Of a stretch of DNA of 58,587 nucleotides, positions 1 through 7,064 are shown one piece after another. This stretch comes from an uncultured Acidobacteriaceae bacterium (GTDB taxonomy: Bacteria > Acidobacteriota > Terriglobia > Terriglobales > Acidobacteriaceae). Positions within the stretch are counted from its first letter, which is position 1. Each line of letters begins with the position of its first letter. The notes beneath the pieces are model-generated. The model worked only from the letters and a program-made list of their open reading frames with translations. It made no database searches and was not told where the DNA came from. Position numbers and translations under genes: made by a program. The stretch covers positions 1 to 58,587 of the forward strand of contig CAIKND010000222.1 of the NCBI GenBank assembly GCA_903828675.1, given 5' to 3'.

Positions 1-1
1 C

Positions 2-526
2 GATCAGGCCAAGCGCCGCCACACCTCCTTTGCCTCCGTCTACGTCTCCCCTGAAATCGACGAGACAATTCACGTGGACCTTAAGCTGGAAGACCTGCGC
101 ATCGATACCTACCGCTCCGGTGGCAAGGGCGGCCAGCACGTGAACACCACCGACTCGGCCGTGCGCATGACCCACTTGCCCACGAATATCGTCGTCTGCT
201 GCCAGAACGAGCGCTCCCAGCACAAGAACCGCGAAAAGGCCATGAAGATGCTTCGATCGCGGCTCTATGAATACGAACTCGAAAAAAAGCGCGCCGTAAG
301 CAAGAAGCTGGAAGACTCGAAGCTCGAAATCAACTTCGGTTCGCAGATTCGCTCCTATGTTCTTCAGCCTTATCGCATCGCCAAGGACCACCGCACCAAG
401 GTCGAGGTCGGCGACGTGGATAAGGTCCTCGACGGCTACCTCGAACCCTTTCTGCGCGGTTACCTGCTCGCCAAGCGCCGTGGAACCGCCGTCGCCCCCG
501 AAGCTGACGACGACCTCGACGTTTAG
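2..526 (+). CDS. prfB: Peptide chain release factor 2, C-terminal part (5' truncated)
   Basis: Class I release factor that recognises UGA/UAA at the ribosomal A site and triggers hydrolysis of peptidyl-tRNA. The frame is open from base 2, so the gene begins outside the window. The peptidyl-transferase loop is visible as SGGKGGQHVN, containing the universal GGQ tripeptide, followed by the conserved NERSQHKNREKAMKML segment and a basic C-terminal domain with 'RIAKDHRT'. The spelling around GGQ and the NERSQ block fit RF1/RF2 and not the short ArfB/YaeJ proteins; RF2 is preferred because of the 'SVYVSPEID' stretch before domain 3. Any internal programmed frameshift site of RF2 would lie upstream and cannot be checked. 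A palindromic repeat follows 27 bases after the stop. Confidence 0.9.
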   Translation, partial: DQAKRRHTSFASVYVSPEIDETIHVDLKLEDLRIDTYRSGGKGGQHVNTTDSAVRMTHLPTNIVVCCQNERSQHKNREKAMKMLRSRLYEYELEKKRAVSKKLEDSKLEINFGSQIRSYVLQPYRIAKDHRTKVEVGDVDKVLDGYLEPFLRGYLLAKRRGTAVAPEADDDLDV

Positions 527-552
527 GCGTCACATCCTCGCACAAATGCCCC

Positions 553-596
553 GTGCCCCATCCATTCGCCTTGTTTTTGGCGAATGGGTGGGACAG
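553..596 (+). repeat. Dispersed hairpin repeat, copy 1
   Basis: Outer arms GTGCCCCATCC and GGGTGGGACAG flank a perfect inner stem ATTCGCC/GGCGAAT with a T-rich loop. It lies between prfB and the CoA-binding gene. It differs from the copy at 46858-46901 by one base on my reading. It could also act as a transcript 3' hairpin, but the conserved outer arms make it a repeat family, not a simple terminator. Confidence 0.85.
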
Positions 597-652
597 AAAA
601 GAATCCAACATCATCGATCCGGTCACAGCCAGTTTCCAGAGTGAGAGATTTC

Positions 653-1099
653 ATGAGCACTGATCGCGCCGTAATCGACGAAATGCTGCGCATGTCAAAA
701 AACATCGCCGTGGTCGGCATCAGCGACAAGCCCTGGCGCGCCAGCCACAACATCGGCCGTTACCTGGTCAACAGCGGCTATCGCATCTTCCCGGTAAACC
801 CCGTGCTCAAGCTTGTGCTGGGCTTGCCCTGCCATCCCGATCTCGACGCCGCCCAGGCCGCCGCCCGCGCTGAAACAACGCAGGGAATCGACCTCGTCGA
901 TGTCTTTCGCGCCTCCGAACACGTCCCCGCCATTGTCGACGACGTCATCCGCCTAGCCATTCCCTTTCTCTGGCTCCAGGACGACGTAATTCACGAGGAA
1001 GCCGTAGCCCGCGCCCGCGCCGCCGGGGTCAAATGCGTCCAGAACGACTGCATCTACCGTGAGCACGCCGCACGGCCGCAATTGCACACAGGCCATTGA
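653..1099 (+). CDS. CoA-binding protein (YccU-like Rossmann fold)
   Basis: Small single-domain protein of the CoA_binding_2 family. These proteins share the nucleotide-binding fold of succinyl-CoA synthetase alpha subunits and are thought to bind CoA; no reaction is established. The N-terminal part shows 'KNIAVVGISDKPWRASHNIGRYL', the family's glycine-containing beta-alpha turn, followed by 'GYRIFPVNP' and later 'IPFLWLQDDVIHEEA', all diagnostic of the family. The 148-residue length is normal. ATG at 653 is chosen because the protein then starts 19 residues before the first strand; a GTG at 641 and an upstream ATG at 584 are in frame, but the latter runs through the hairpin repeat. It is a cytoplasmic protein with no operon partner. 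Confidence 0.85.
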   Translation: MSTDRAVIDEMLRMSKNIAVVGISDKPWRASHNIGRYLVNSGYRIFPVNPVLKLVLGLPCHPDLDAAQAAARAETTQGIDLVDVFRASEHVPAIVDDVIRLAIPFLWLQDDVIHEEAVARARAAGVKCVQNDCIYREHAARPQLHTGH

Positions 1100-1167
1100 T
1101 TTTGGGGATTCCTGCAACCGCGGTCCGATACACTGAGTCCAACTGCAAGGAGTCAGCGTTCCCCACC

Positions 1168-3258
1168 ATGCGTCTTTCCCGCACATCGCGTTTGATCTTC
1201 ATTGTGTTGTTCCTTGCCGCCGCCTTGCCTGCCTTGGCCGCGTCCAGTTCCGCTGATGCCGCCCATCTGCATGTCCAGCTTGTTGCCCCTCAAGACCAGC
1301 TTTATCCATCCGGAAGCAACGTCATCGGCCTCTATTTCAAACTTGAACCCGGCTGGCATGTCTATTGGAAAAATGCCGGAGATGCCGGCGAACCGCCCCA
1401 TATTCACTGGACCCTTCCTGACGGAGTAACCGCCGGCCCCATGCAGTTTCCCGCGCCCAGTCGTCTGCCGCTCGGTCCACTCATGGACTTCGGCTATGAA
1501 GACGAAGTTCTGTTTCCGTTAAAGCTCAACGTCGCGCCGACAGTAAAAGACGGCAAGGCAGTTCTCGACGCCAAGGTGGATTGGCTCGTCTGCCGTGAAC
1601 GCTGCATCCCGGGCAAAGCGGAATTGCAGATGACCCTCCAGTTGCTCTCCAAAGAGCCCACCGTGGCCTCAGGGTCTTCCGTGGATTCGGCCCTCGTCAA
1701 GCGCTTGGCAAGTTCACTTCCCAAGCCGCTGCCTGGCAACTACAAAGCCGTCTTCCAGCCCACGGCAACAGGCTTTCGTCTAGGCGTTGACACGGGCCAG
1801 CACGAGAAGCAAGCTGTTTTTTTCCCCGCCGACCAGAACATCCTCGACAACCCCGCCCCGCAAAAGGCCCTCCCCTCTGCCCGTGGATTCGTCCTGGACC
1901 TCAAGAAGGACGCAACCCTCGCCGCCAATCCCGCGCAACTGGCTGGCGTACTAGAGCTCTCCAACGGCCGGGCCTTTGACTTAGTTGCTTTTCCCGGAAC
2001 TGTCGCAGCTCCCGCGCCTTTATTCGAGTGGACCCAGCTATTGCGTGTCACTGTTTTGGCCTTTTTGGGCGGCCTCCTCCTCAACCTCATGCCCTGCGTC
2101 TTTCCCGTCCTTTTCCTCAAGGGCCTGGCGCTGGTCAACTCCGGCAATGAGGAACGTCACAACCTCCGCGCCCACGGATTCGTCTACACCGCCGGAATTC
2201 TAGTCTCGTTCTGGGTGCTGGTAGCCGTACTTCTCGGCCTCCGCGCCGCCGGTGCCACCCTGGGCTGGGGATTCCAGTTCCAGTCCCCGGTCTTTCTCTC
2301 CCTCATGGCTAGCCTCTTGTTCCTCCTCGGACTTTCCCTGGCCGGCCAATTCGAAATCGGACTCACCCTCACCAGCGCGGGCGGTTCGCTGGCATCCAAA
2401 CAGGGCTACACAGGCAGCTTCTTCACCGGAGTTCTTGCCGTAATCGTGGCCACCCCCTGCACCGCGCCCTTCATGGGAGCAGCCATCGGTTACGCCCTCG
2501 CCCAGCCCGCCGCAGTCACCTTTGCCGTCTTCACGGCGCTCGCGCTCGGCCTCGCCGCGCCCTACCTCGCGCTCACCCTGCAACCGGCCTGGACGCGCAT
2601 CCTGCCCAAACCCGGTGTTTGGATGGAGGTACTCAAGCAGGCCATCTCGGTGCCGATCTTCATCACGGTCATTTGGCTGGCCTGGGTACTGGCGGGCGGA
2701 TACGGGGCAGGTCTCCTCGTCTCGCTTCTGTGCAGCCTTTTGCTACTGGCAATTGCCGGTTGGTTCCTCGGTCGCTGGCCAGCCCGGCGCTGGGCCACCA
2801 TCGTAGCTGCCGCTATTCTCCTCGCCGTTGTAGCTATTTGTTTTCTGGCCCCCAAAAAGCTGGCTACTGCATCCGAGACGCTCGCTCCTCCAGAAGCCCA
2901 GGGTCTCTGGCAGCCCTGGTCGCAGGAAGCGGTCACCCGCTCGCTCGGCATGGGCCAGCCCGTCTTTGTGGACTTCACCGCAAGCTGGTGCCTAAGCTGC
3001 CAGGTCAATGAGCGGGTAGCGCTCCGCCAGCCTGAGGTGGAGCAGGCGTTCCAAGCCAGAAATGTAGTTCTGATGAAAGCCGACTGGACCCGCCACGACG
3101 AAGCCATCACCGATGCCCTCACCGCGCTCGGCCGCAGCGGCGTCCCCGCTTACGCCCTCTACACTCCGGGCCAGGCCGATCCCGCCATGCTCCCCGAAGT
3201 GCTCACGCCCGGCATCGTCATCGACGCGCTGGCAAAGCTGCCCAAGTCGGTGCGTTGA
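1168..3258 (+). CDS. dsbD: Protein-disulfide reductase DsbD / ScsB-like
   Basis: Inner-membrane electron conduit that moves reducing power from cytoplasmic thioredoxin to periplasmic thiol proteins. Residues 1-24 form a signal peptide (RTSRLIFIVLFLAAALPALA). The N-terminal periplasmic domain carries C142-x3-C146 (VCRERC). The CcdA-like membrane domain (about 290-560) has the redox cysteines C310 (LMPCVFP) and C431 (TPCTAP). A C-terminal thioredoxin domain has C608-L-S-C611 in SWCLSCQ. The 696 residues and three-domain order match DsbD; the C-x3-C spacing in the first domain resembles the ScsB branch more than E. coli DsbD. ATG 1168 follows an AAGGAG at 1147 and directly precedes the signal peptide, so the longer open frame from 1096 is not used. 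Convergent with rarA. A DsbA-like thioredoxin is encoded at 45.2 kb. Confidence 0.93.
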   Translation: MRLSRTSRLIFIVLFLAAALPALAASSSADAAHLHVQLVAPQDQLYPSGSNVIGLYFKLEPGWHVYWKNAGDAGEPPHIHWTLPDGVTAGPMQFPAPSRLPLGPLMDFGYEDEVLFPLKLNVAPTVKDGKAVLDAKVDWLVCRERCIPGKAELQMTLQLLSKEPTVASGSSVDSALVKRLASSLPKPLPGNYKAVFQPTATGFRLGVDTGQHEKQAVFFPADQNILDNPAPQKALPSARGFVLDLKKDATLAANPAQLAGVLELSNGRAFDLVAFPGTVAAPAPLFEWTQLLRVTVLAFLGGLLLNLMPCVFPVLFLKGLALVNSGNEERHNLRAHGFVYTAGILVSFWVLVAVLLGLRAAGATLGWGFQFQSPVFLSLMASLLFLLGLSLAGQFEIGLTLTSAGGSLASKQGYTGSFFTGVLAVIVATPCTAPFMGAAIGYALAQPAAVTFAVFTALALGLAAPYLALTLQPAWTRILPKPGVWMEVLKQAISVPIFITVIWLAWVLAGGYGAGLLVSLLCSLLLLAIAGWFLGRWPARRWATIVAAAILLAVVAICFLAPKKLATASETLAPPEAQGLWQPWSQEAVTRSLGMGQPVFVDFTASWCLSCQVNERVALRQPEVEQAFQARNVVLMKADWTRHDEAITDALTALGRSGVPAYALYTPGQADPAMLPEVLTPGIVIDALAKLPKSVR

Positions 3259-3294
3259 GTTCCACAGTCTAGCCCGTGAATCGCGGGCGTCGCG

Positions 3295-4632
3295 TCAGCC
3301 TTTGCCGTGTTTCCCGGACCTGATCTTTCGGATCTCGTCCATCCTCTGCGCCAGCAATTTCTCCCGGCCTTCCTGCGTCGGCTGGTAATAGCTGTGTCCC
3401 CGCAGCGAATCTGGCAGGCAATCCATATCCGCCACCCGTCCCTCTTCGTCGTGGGCATAGCGGTAGCCCTTCCCGTACTCCAACTCCTTCATCAGCCGCG
3501 TCGGCGCATTACGCAAGTGCAGCGGAACCGGCTCCTGCCGCGTGTGCTCAATCTCCGCCTGCACCGCGCCATAAGCTGTATAAACCGAGTTAGATTTCGG
3601 CGCCAGCGATAGATACACCACCGCCTCGGCCAGTGCCAGATCGCCCTCCGGCGACCCCAGAAACTCCATTGCCTGTTTCGCCGACAAACATAGATTCAGC
3701 GCCTCGGGCGCGGCCAGCCCAATGTCCTCTACCGCCATCCGAACCACCCGGCGCGCCAGGTAAAGCGGGTCTTCTCCTGATGCGAACATGCGCGCCAGCC
3801 AATAGAGCGCGGCGTCCGGGTCCGAGTTGCGCACGCTCTTGTGCAGCGCCGAGATCAGGTTATAGTGCTCCTCGCCGGACTTGTCGTACATCAACACGCG
3901 CTGCTGCACAGCCTCGCCGGCCAAAGCGCGGTCAATGTGTTTGCCACCCTCCAGCACCAGTTGCGCCGCCACTTCCAGCGTGTTGTAGGCGTTGCGGCAG
4001 TCGCCGCTCGAGTAGCTGGCGATCAGTTCCAGCGCGTCGTCGTCCGCGGTCAACTCCAGCCCGCCCAGCCCCCGCTCTTTGTCCTCCAGGGCGCGGCGCA
4101 GTAGTTTGGCGATGCGCTCCTCGCTCAGCGACTCGAAGACGTAAACACGGCATCGAGACAGCAGCGCGGAGATGATCTCGAACGAAGGATTCTCCGTGGT
4201 CGCCCCGATCAGCCGTATTGTCCCCCGCTCCACGTACGGCAGAAACGCGTCCTGCTGGGCCTTGTTGAAGCGGTGAATCTCGTCGATAAAAAGGATGGTC
4301 CGCGAGTGCATCTCCGACGCCTGCGCGGCCGTCACCATCACCTGCTTGATCTCCTTGATTCCGCTCATCACTGCGGAGAACTCGATGAAGCTGGCGCGGG
4401 TGGTCTCGGCAATAATCTTGGCCAGAGTAGTCTTACCAACGCCCGGAGGACCCCAAAAAATCATGGACCCGGCATCGTCGCGCTCAATCTGAACACGCAA
4501 CGGTTTCCCCGGCCCCAGCAGGTGCTCCTGACCGCTGTATTCATCCAGCGTCCGCGGCCGCATCCGCTCGGCCAGCGGCGCCGTCCGCACTGTGCCCTTG
4601 GGCCCCTCGGGTTCGCCGTCAAATAGGCTCAT
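3295..4632 (-). CDS. rarA: Replication-associated recombination protein A (RarA/MgsA AAA+ ATPase)
   Basis: AAA+ ATPase related to clamp-loader subunits and RuvB that acts at stalled replication forks (family knowledge). Walker A is GPPGVGKT at 61-68, Walker B is LFIDEIHRF around 114-122, and sensor 1 is in 'IRLIGATTENPSFE'. The C-terminal half has the family's tetramerisation region ('LARRVVRMAVEDIGLA'). The 445 residues match RarA/Mgs1. Its ATG overlaps the stop of the upstream SpoU methyltransferase gene (shared ATGA at 4629-4632), so the two are translationally coupled. The 3' end faces dsbD with a 36-base gap. Confidence 0.95.
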   Translation of the reverse strand: MSLFDGEPEGPKGTVRTAPLAERMRPRTLDEYSGQEHLLGPGKPLRVQIERDDAGSMIFWGPPGVGKTTLAKIIAETTRASFIEFSAVMSGIKEIKQVMVTAAQASEMHSRTILFIDEIHRFNKAQQDAFLPYVERGTIRLIGATTENPSFEIISALLSRCRVYVFESLSEERIAKLLRRALEDKERGLGGLELTADDDALELIASYSSGDCRNAYNTLEVAAQLVLEGGKHIDRALAGEAVQQRVLMYDKSGEEHYNLISALHKSVRNSDPDAALYWLARMFASGEDPLYLARRVVRMAVEDIGLAAPEALNLCLSAKQAMEFLGSPEGDLALAEAVVYLSLAPKSNSVYTAYGAVQAEIEHTRQEPVPLHLRNAPTRLMKELEYGKGYRYAHDEEGRVADMDCLPDSLRGHSYYQPTQEGREKLLAQRMDEIRKIRSGKHGKG

Positions 4633-5516
4633 CGCCGGCCCCCGGCAACCGGATCCGGGTGCCCCATCCTCGCCGCGTCTTTGTTTTTGCGGCTAGGGTG
4701 GGATGTGCTCGCTTCACTGCCAGTCCGCTGCCGCGACGCCTCGTAGAGCAGCACGCTCGCTGCGACGGCGGCATTCAGGCTCTCCACCGGGCCGGGGCAG
4801 GGAATCGTGATCGCCCCATCGGCCCTTGCCGCCAACTCCGCAGCTACGCCGTTGCCTTCATTCCCGATGAGCAAAGCTACCGGCCCCGCCAGGTTGACCC
4901 GTTCGGCAGCTTCGGCGCCGACCACCGCGGTGGTCCAAATCTTCACGCCCGCCTCATGCAGCCGTCTAAAGCTGTCCTCCGCAGTCATGCAGAATAACGG
5001 AACTCGGAAAACGCTCCCGGCCGAGGCGCGCACCGCCTTGGGATTCCATGCGCTCACCGTTCCCGGCAGGCTCAGAATACCGCTGGCGCCAAAGGCCTCG
5101 GCCGAACGCAGCATCGTACCCAGGTTCCCGGGATCCTGGATGCCGGCCAGCACCACGATCAACGGCGCGCTCTCGGGTCCACGGTCGACCAGGTCAGCCC
5201 ACGTCCATGTGGGCGGTTTGATCAGGGCCGCAACCGGCTGCGGGGTCTCTGTGGCCAGAACTGAGTCCAACAGGTCCCTCGGCATCAGCAGGATCTCGGC
5301 CTCCTGCGGCAGGGCCAGCGAATCCAGCAGGCGCTCGGCGCCCTCCGCCACAAAGACGCAATCGACTGCCAATCCTGCGCGCAGCGCTTCTTCAATCAGG
5401 TTTGGCCCCTCAATTCCAGCCAGACCCTGACCGTCCCGGCCGGGATTCGCGAGCGCCCGCCGAAGTTCCTTGAGGCGTGCATTCTGTTTGCTATGTACAA
5501 TGCGAAGAGGCATCAA
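4629..5516 (-). CDS. TrmH/SpoU-family RNA 2'-O-methyltransferase
   Basis: SAM-dependent ribose methyltransferase of the SPOUT class acting on rRNA or tRNA; whether it is RlmB-like (23S rRNA) or another SpoU member cannot be decided here. An N-terminal substrate-binding domain (about 1-95, with 'GIEGPNLIEEALRAG') precedes the SpoU domain with all three motifs: 'VVLAGIQDPGNLGTMLRSAEA', 'LLIGNEGNGV' and 'GPVESLNAAVAASVLLYE'. At 295 residues it is somewhat long; roughly the last 25 residues (KNKDAARMGHP region) are encoded by a dispersed hairpin repeat at 4659-4704 and are probably not part of the fold. It shares ATGA with rarA downstream. A second ATG (5513) is equally possible as the start. Confidence 0.88.
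   Translation of the reverse strand: MMPLRIVHSKQNARLKELRRALANPGRDGQGLAGIEGPNLIEEALRAGLAVDCVFVAEGAERLLDSLALPQEAEILLMPRDLLDSVLATETPQPVAALIKPPTWTWADLVDRGPESAPLIVVLAGIQDPGNLGTMLRSAEAFGASGILSLPGTVSAWNPKAVRASAGSVFRVPLFCMTAEDSFRRLHEAGVKIWTTAVVGAEAAERVNLAGPVALLIGNEGNGVAAELAARADGAITIPCPGPVESLNAAVAASVLLYEASRQRTGSEASTSHPSRKNKDAARMGHPDPVAGGRR
4659..4704 (+). repeat. Dispersed hairpin repeat, copy 2 (inside a coding region)
   Basis: Outer arms GTGCCCCATCC and GGGTGGGAT flank partly complementary inner arms around a T-rich loop. The copy lies inside the 3' end of the SpoU methyltransferase frame, where its complementary strand encodes the KNKDAARMGHP tail. The copy at 58064-58110 has a very similar sequence on the opposite strand. 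Confidence 0.8.
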
Positions 5517-5662
5517 TGGGGACCCTTTGAGTGCATAGCCGATTCTAAGCCGTTTTGCCCAAAGATGAGCAGGGCGGCATCTATCTGGCTTGCACCAAGG
5601 CTGGTGCTGTGATAGTTTCCGTGATTACAGCGTCTTCAATTCGTAAACAAAGGTAGGCCTTC

Positions 5663-6307
5663 TTGTCCGCGGAGATATTGCGCGTCCATCCCGACGAACC
5701 CCAGCCGGACCGGATCGATTACATCGTTTCCTGTCTGCGCAAGGGCGATGTCGTTGCGTTGCCGACCGACACTTTCTACGGCCTGGCCGTGGACCCGGTG
5801 AACCTCCATGCGGTTGAGAGCATCTACCAGATCAAGACCCGGCAGAAGCACAAGCCGCTCTCGCTGCTGATCTCTTCTGTGTCCCAGGCTTACGAACTGG
5901 CTCGTGATACTGATACCCAACTGGACAAACTCGCAGAACGCTTCTGGCCCGGGCCGCTCACCATCATTGTGCGCGCCGGTACCAAGCTGCCGCTGCGGTC
6001 CACCGCCAACACCGGCAATGTTGCCCTGCGCGTGCCCGATGCTGCCATCCCCCGTGCCGTCGTTGAACGCTTCGGACTGCCCATTACCGCCACTTCTGCC
6101 AATCTGCAGGGTGCCTCCGAATGCACCCATGCCGCTTGCGTCCGCGACCAGATCGGCGACCGCATTCCGCTCATCATCGACGGCGGTCCTACAGGCCATG
6201 CACTCCCAACCACCATCGTCGATCTCTCGCTCGGCCCCGGTCGTTGGGAGATCCTGCGCGAAGGCGCTATTCCAACCCATGAAATCGTGATGGTCCTGCA
6301 GCGATGA
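5663..6307 (+). CDS. L-threonylcarbamoyladenylate synthase family (Sua5/YciO/YrdC/YwlC)
   Basis: Makes threonylcarbamoyl-AMP from threonine, bicarbonate and ATP, the first step of t6A37 tRNA modification. The YrdC core is clear: 'VVALPTDTFYGLAVDP', the KxR...KPL substrate motif as KTRQKHKPLSLL, 'FWPGPLTIIV', 'VALRVPD' and the TSAN signature. The first residues (ILRVHPDEPQ) resemble the YciO subgroup, but the intact KTR/TSAN motifs favour an active TsaC/YwlC-type enzyme. At 214 residues it lacks the extra Sua5 C-terminal domain. A TTG start at 5663 is preceded by AAAGGTAGG. It is divergent from the SpoU gene across a 146-base gap. Confidence 0.88.
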   Translation: MSAEILRVHPDEPQPDRIDYIVSCLRKGDVVALPTDTFYGLAVDPVNLHAVESIYQIKTRQKHKPLSLLISSVSQAYELARDTDTQLDKLAERFWPGPLTIIVRAGTKLPLRSTANTGNVALRVPDAAIPRAVVERFGLPITATSANLQGASECTHAACVRDQIGDRIPLIIDGGPTGHALPTTIVDLSLGPGRWEILREGAIPTHEIVMVLQR

Positions 6308-6425
6308 ATTCTCGACAGGGAACAGGAAATACGCCCGCCATTTGATTCACAGGCACACGGCGCGTTGAGCGCGAATAGAATGTTTCCTGTTCGCCACTCT
6401 CAGTTCCCTGCGTCACAAGGCCCCC

Positions 6426-7046
6426 ATGAGCCCACGAACCGGACCGAAACTTGGCAATTGGATTGTGCGCGCCGTAGTTCTGCTCCTGCTCGCTCTGGCT
6501 GTCGGGACAATGGGCTGGTGCCGATGGGTTTACCTGCAGATCGAACAATACGCGGCCCAGGATCAGGCGGCGCCGGCTGACGCTATCGGGGTCTTCGGGG
6601 CTGCGGAGTACGACGGCCGGCCTTCCCCTGTTTATCGTGCCCGTCTGGATCACGCGCTTGAGCTCTACCGCCATGGCATCGCCCCGCTCATCATCACCCT
6701 CGGTGGAAGCGGCGGCGACCAGTACAACGAGGGCGCCGTCGGCCGCGAATACCTCATCGGTATGGGCGTTCCAGAACATGCCATGATTGCCGAGACCGTG
6801 AGCCGGAATACCGAGGAGTCGGCGCGCCGCATCGCCGTCATTGCTCGTGCCAACGGATTGCGCAGGCTAGTCATCGTCAGCGACGATACCCACCTTTTCC
6901 GGATTCATGCCATCCTCGCCGCAGAAGGGCTCAACGTGCTCACATCGCCGCGTCCCCGGGTGCCCGTCGAAGGCGGAACCGATGAGGCCGATCGTATCGC
7001 CCACGAGATCCTCAGCTACACAGCCTGGCGGCTCCATCTCCACTGA
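6426..7046 (+). CDS. DUF218 (YdcF/SanA-like) membrane-anchored protein
   Basis: One N-terminal membrane segment (about residues 14-32, 'IVRAVVLLLLALAVGTMGW') is followed by a DUF218 domain, a Rossmann-like fold seen in YdcF, SanA and ElyC. Family features visible are 'ADAIGVFGAAEYDGRPSPVYRARLDHAL', 'PLIITLGGSGGD', 'ETVSRNTEESA' and 'RLVIVSDDTHLFR'. Some relatives affect envelope or vancomycin sensitivity, but no reaction is established. The bulk probably faces the periplasm. 206 residues is a normal length. It follows the TsaC-type gene by 118 bases, with no visible strong terminator between them. Confidence 0.85.
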   Translation: MSPRTGPKLGNWIVRAVVLLLLALAVGTMGWCRWVYLQIEQYAAQDQAAPADAIGVFGAAEYDGRPSPVYRARLDHALELYRHGIAPLIITLGGSGGDQYNEGAVGREYLIGMGVPEHAMIAETVSRNTEESARRIAVIARANGLRRLVIVSDDTHLFRIHAILAAEGLNVLTSPRPRVPVEGGTDEADRIAHEILSYTAWRLHLH

Positions 7047-7064
7047 GCAGGATTCTTTGAGGGT

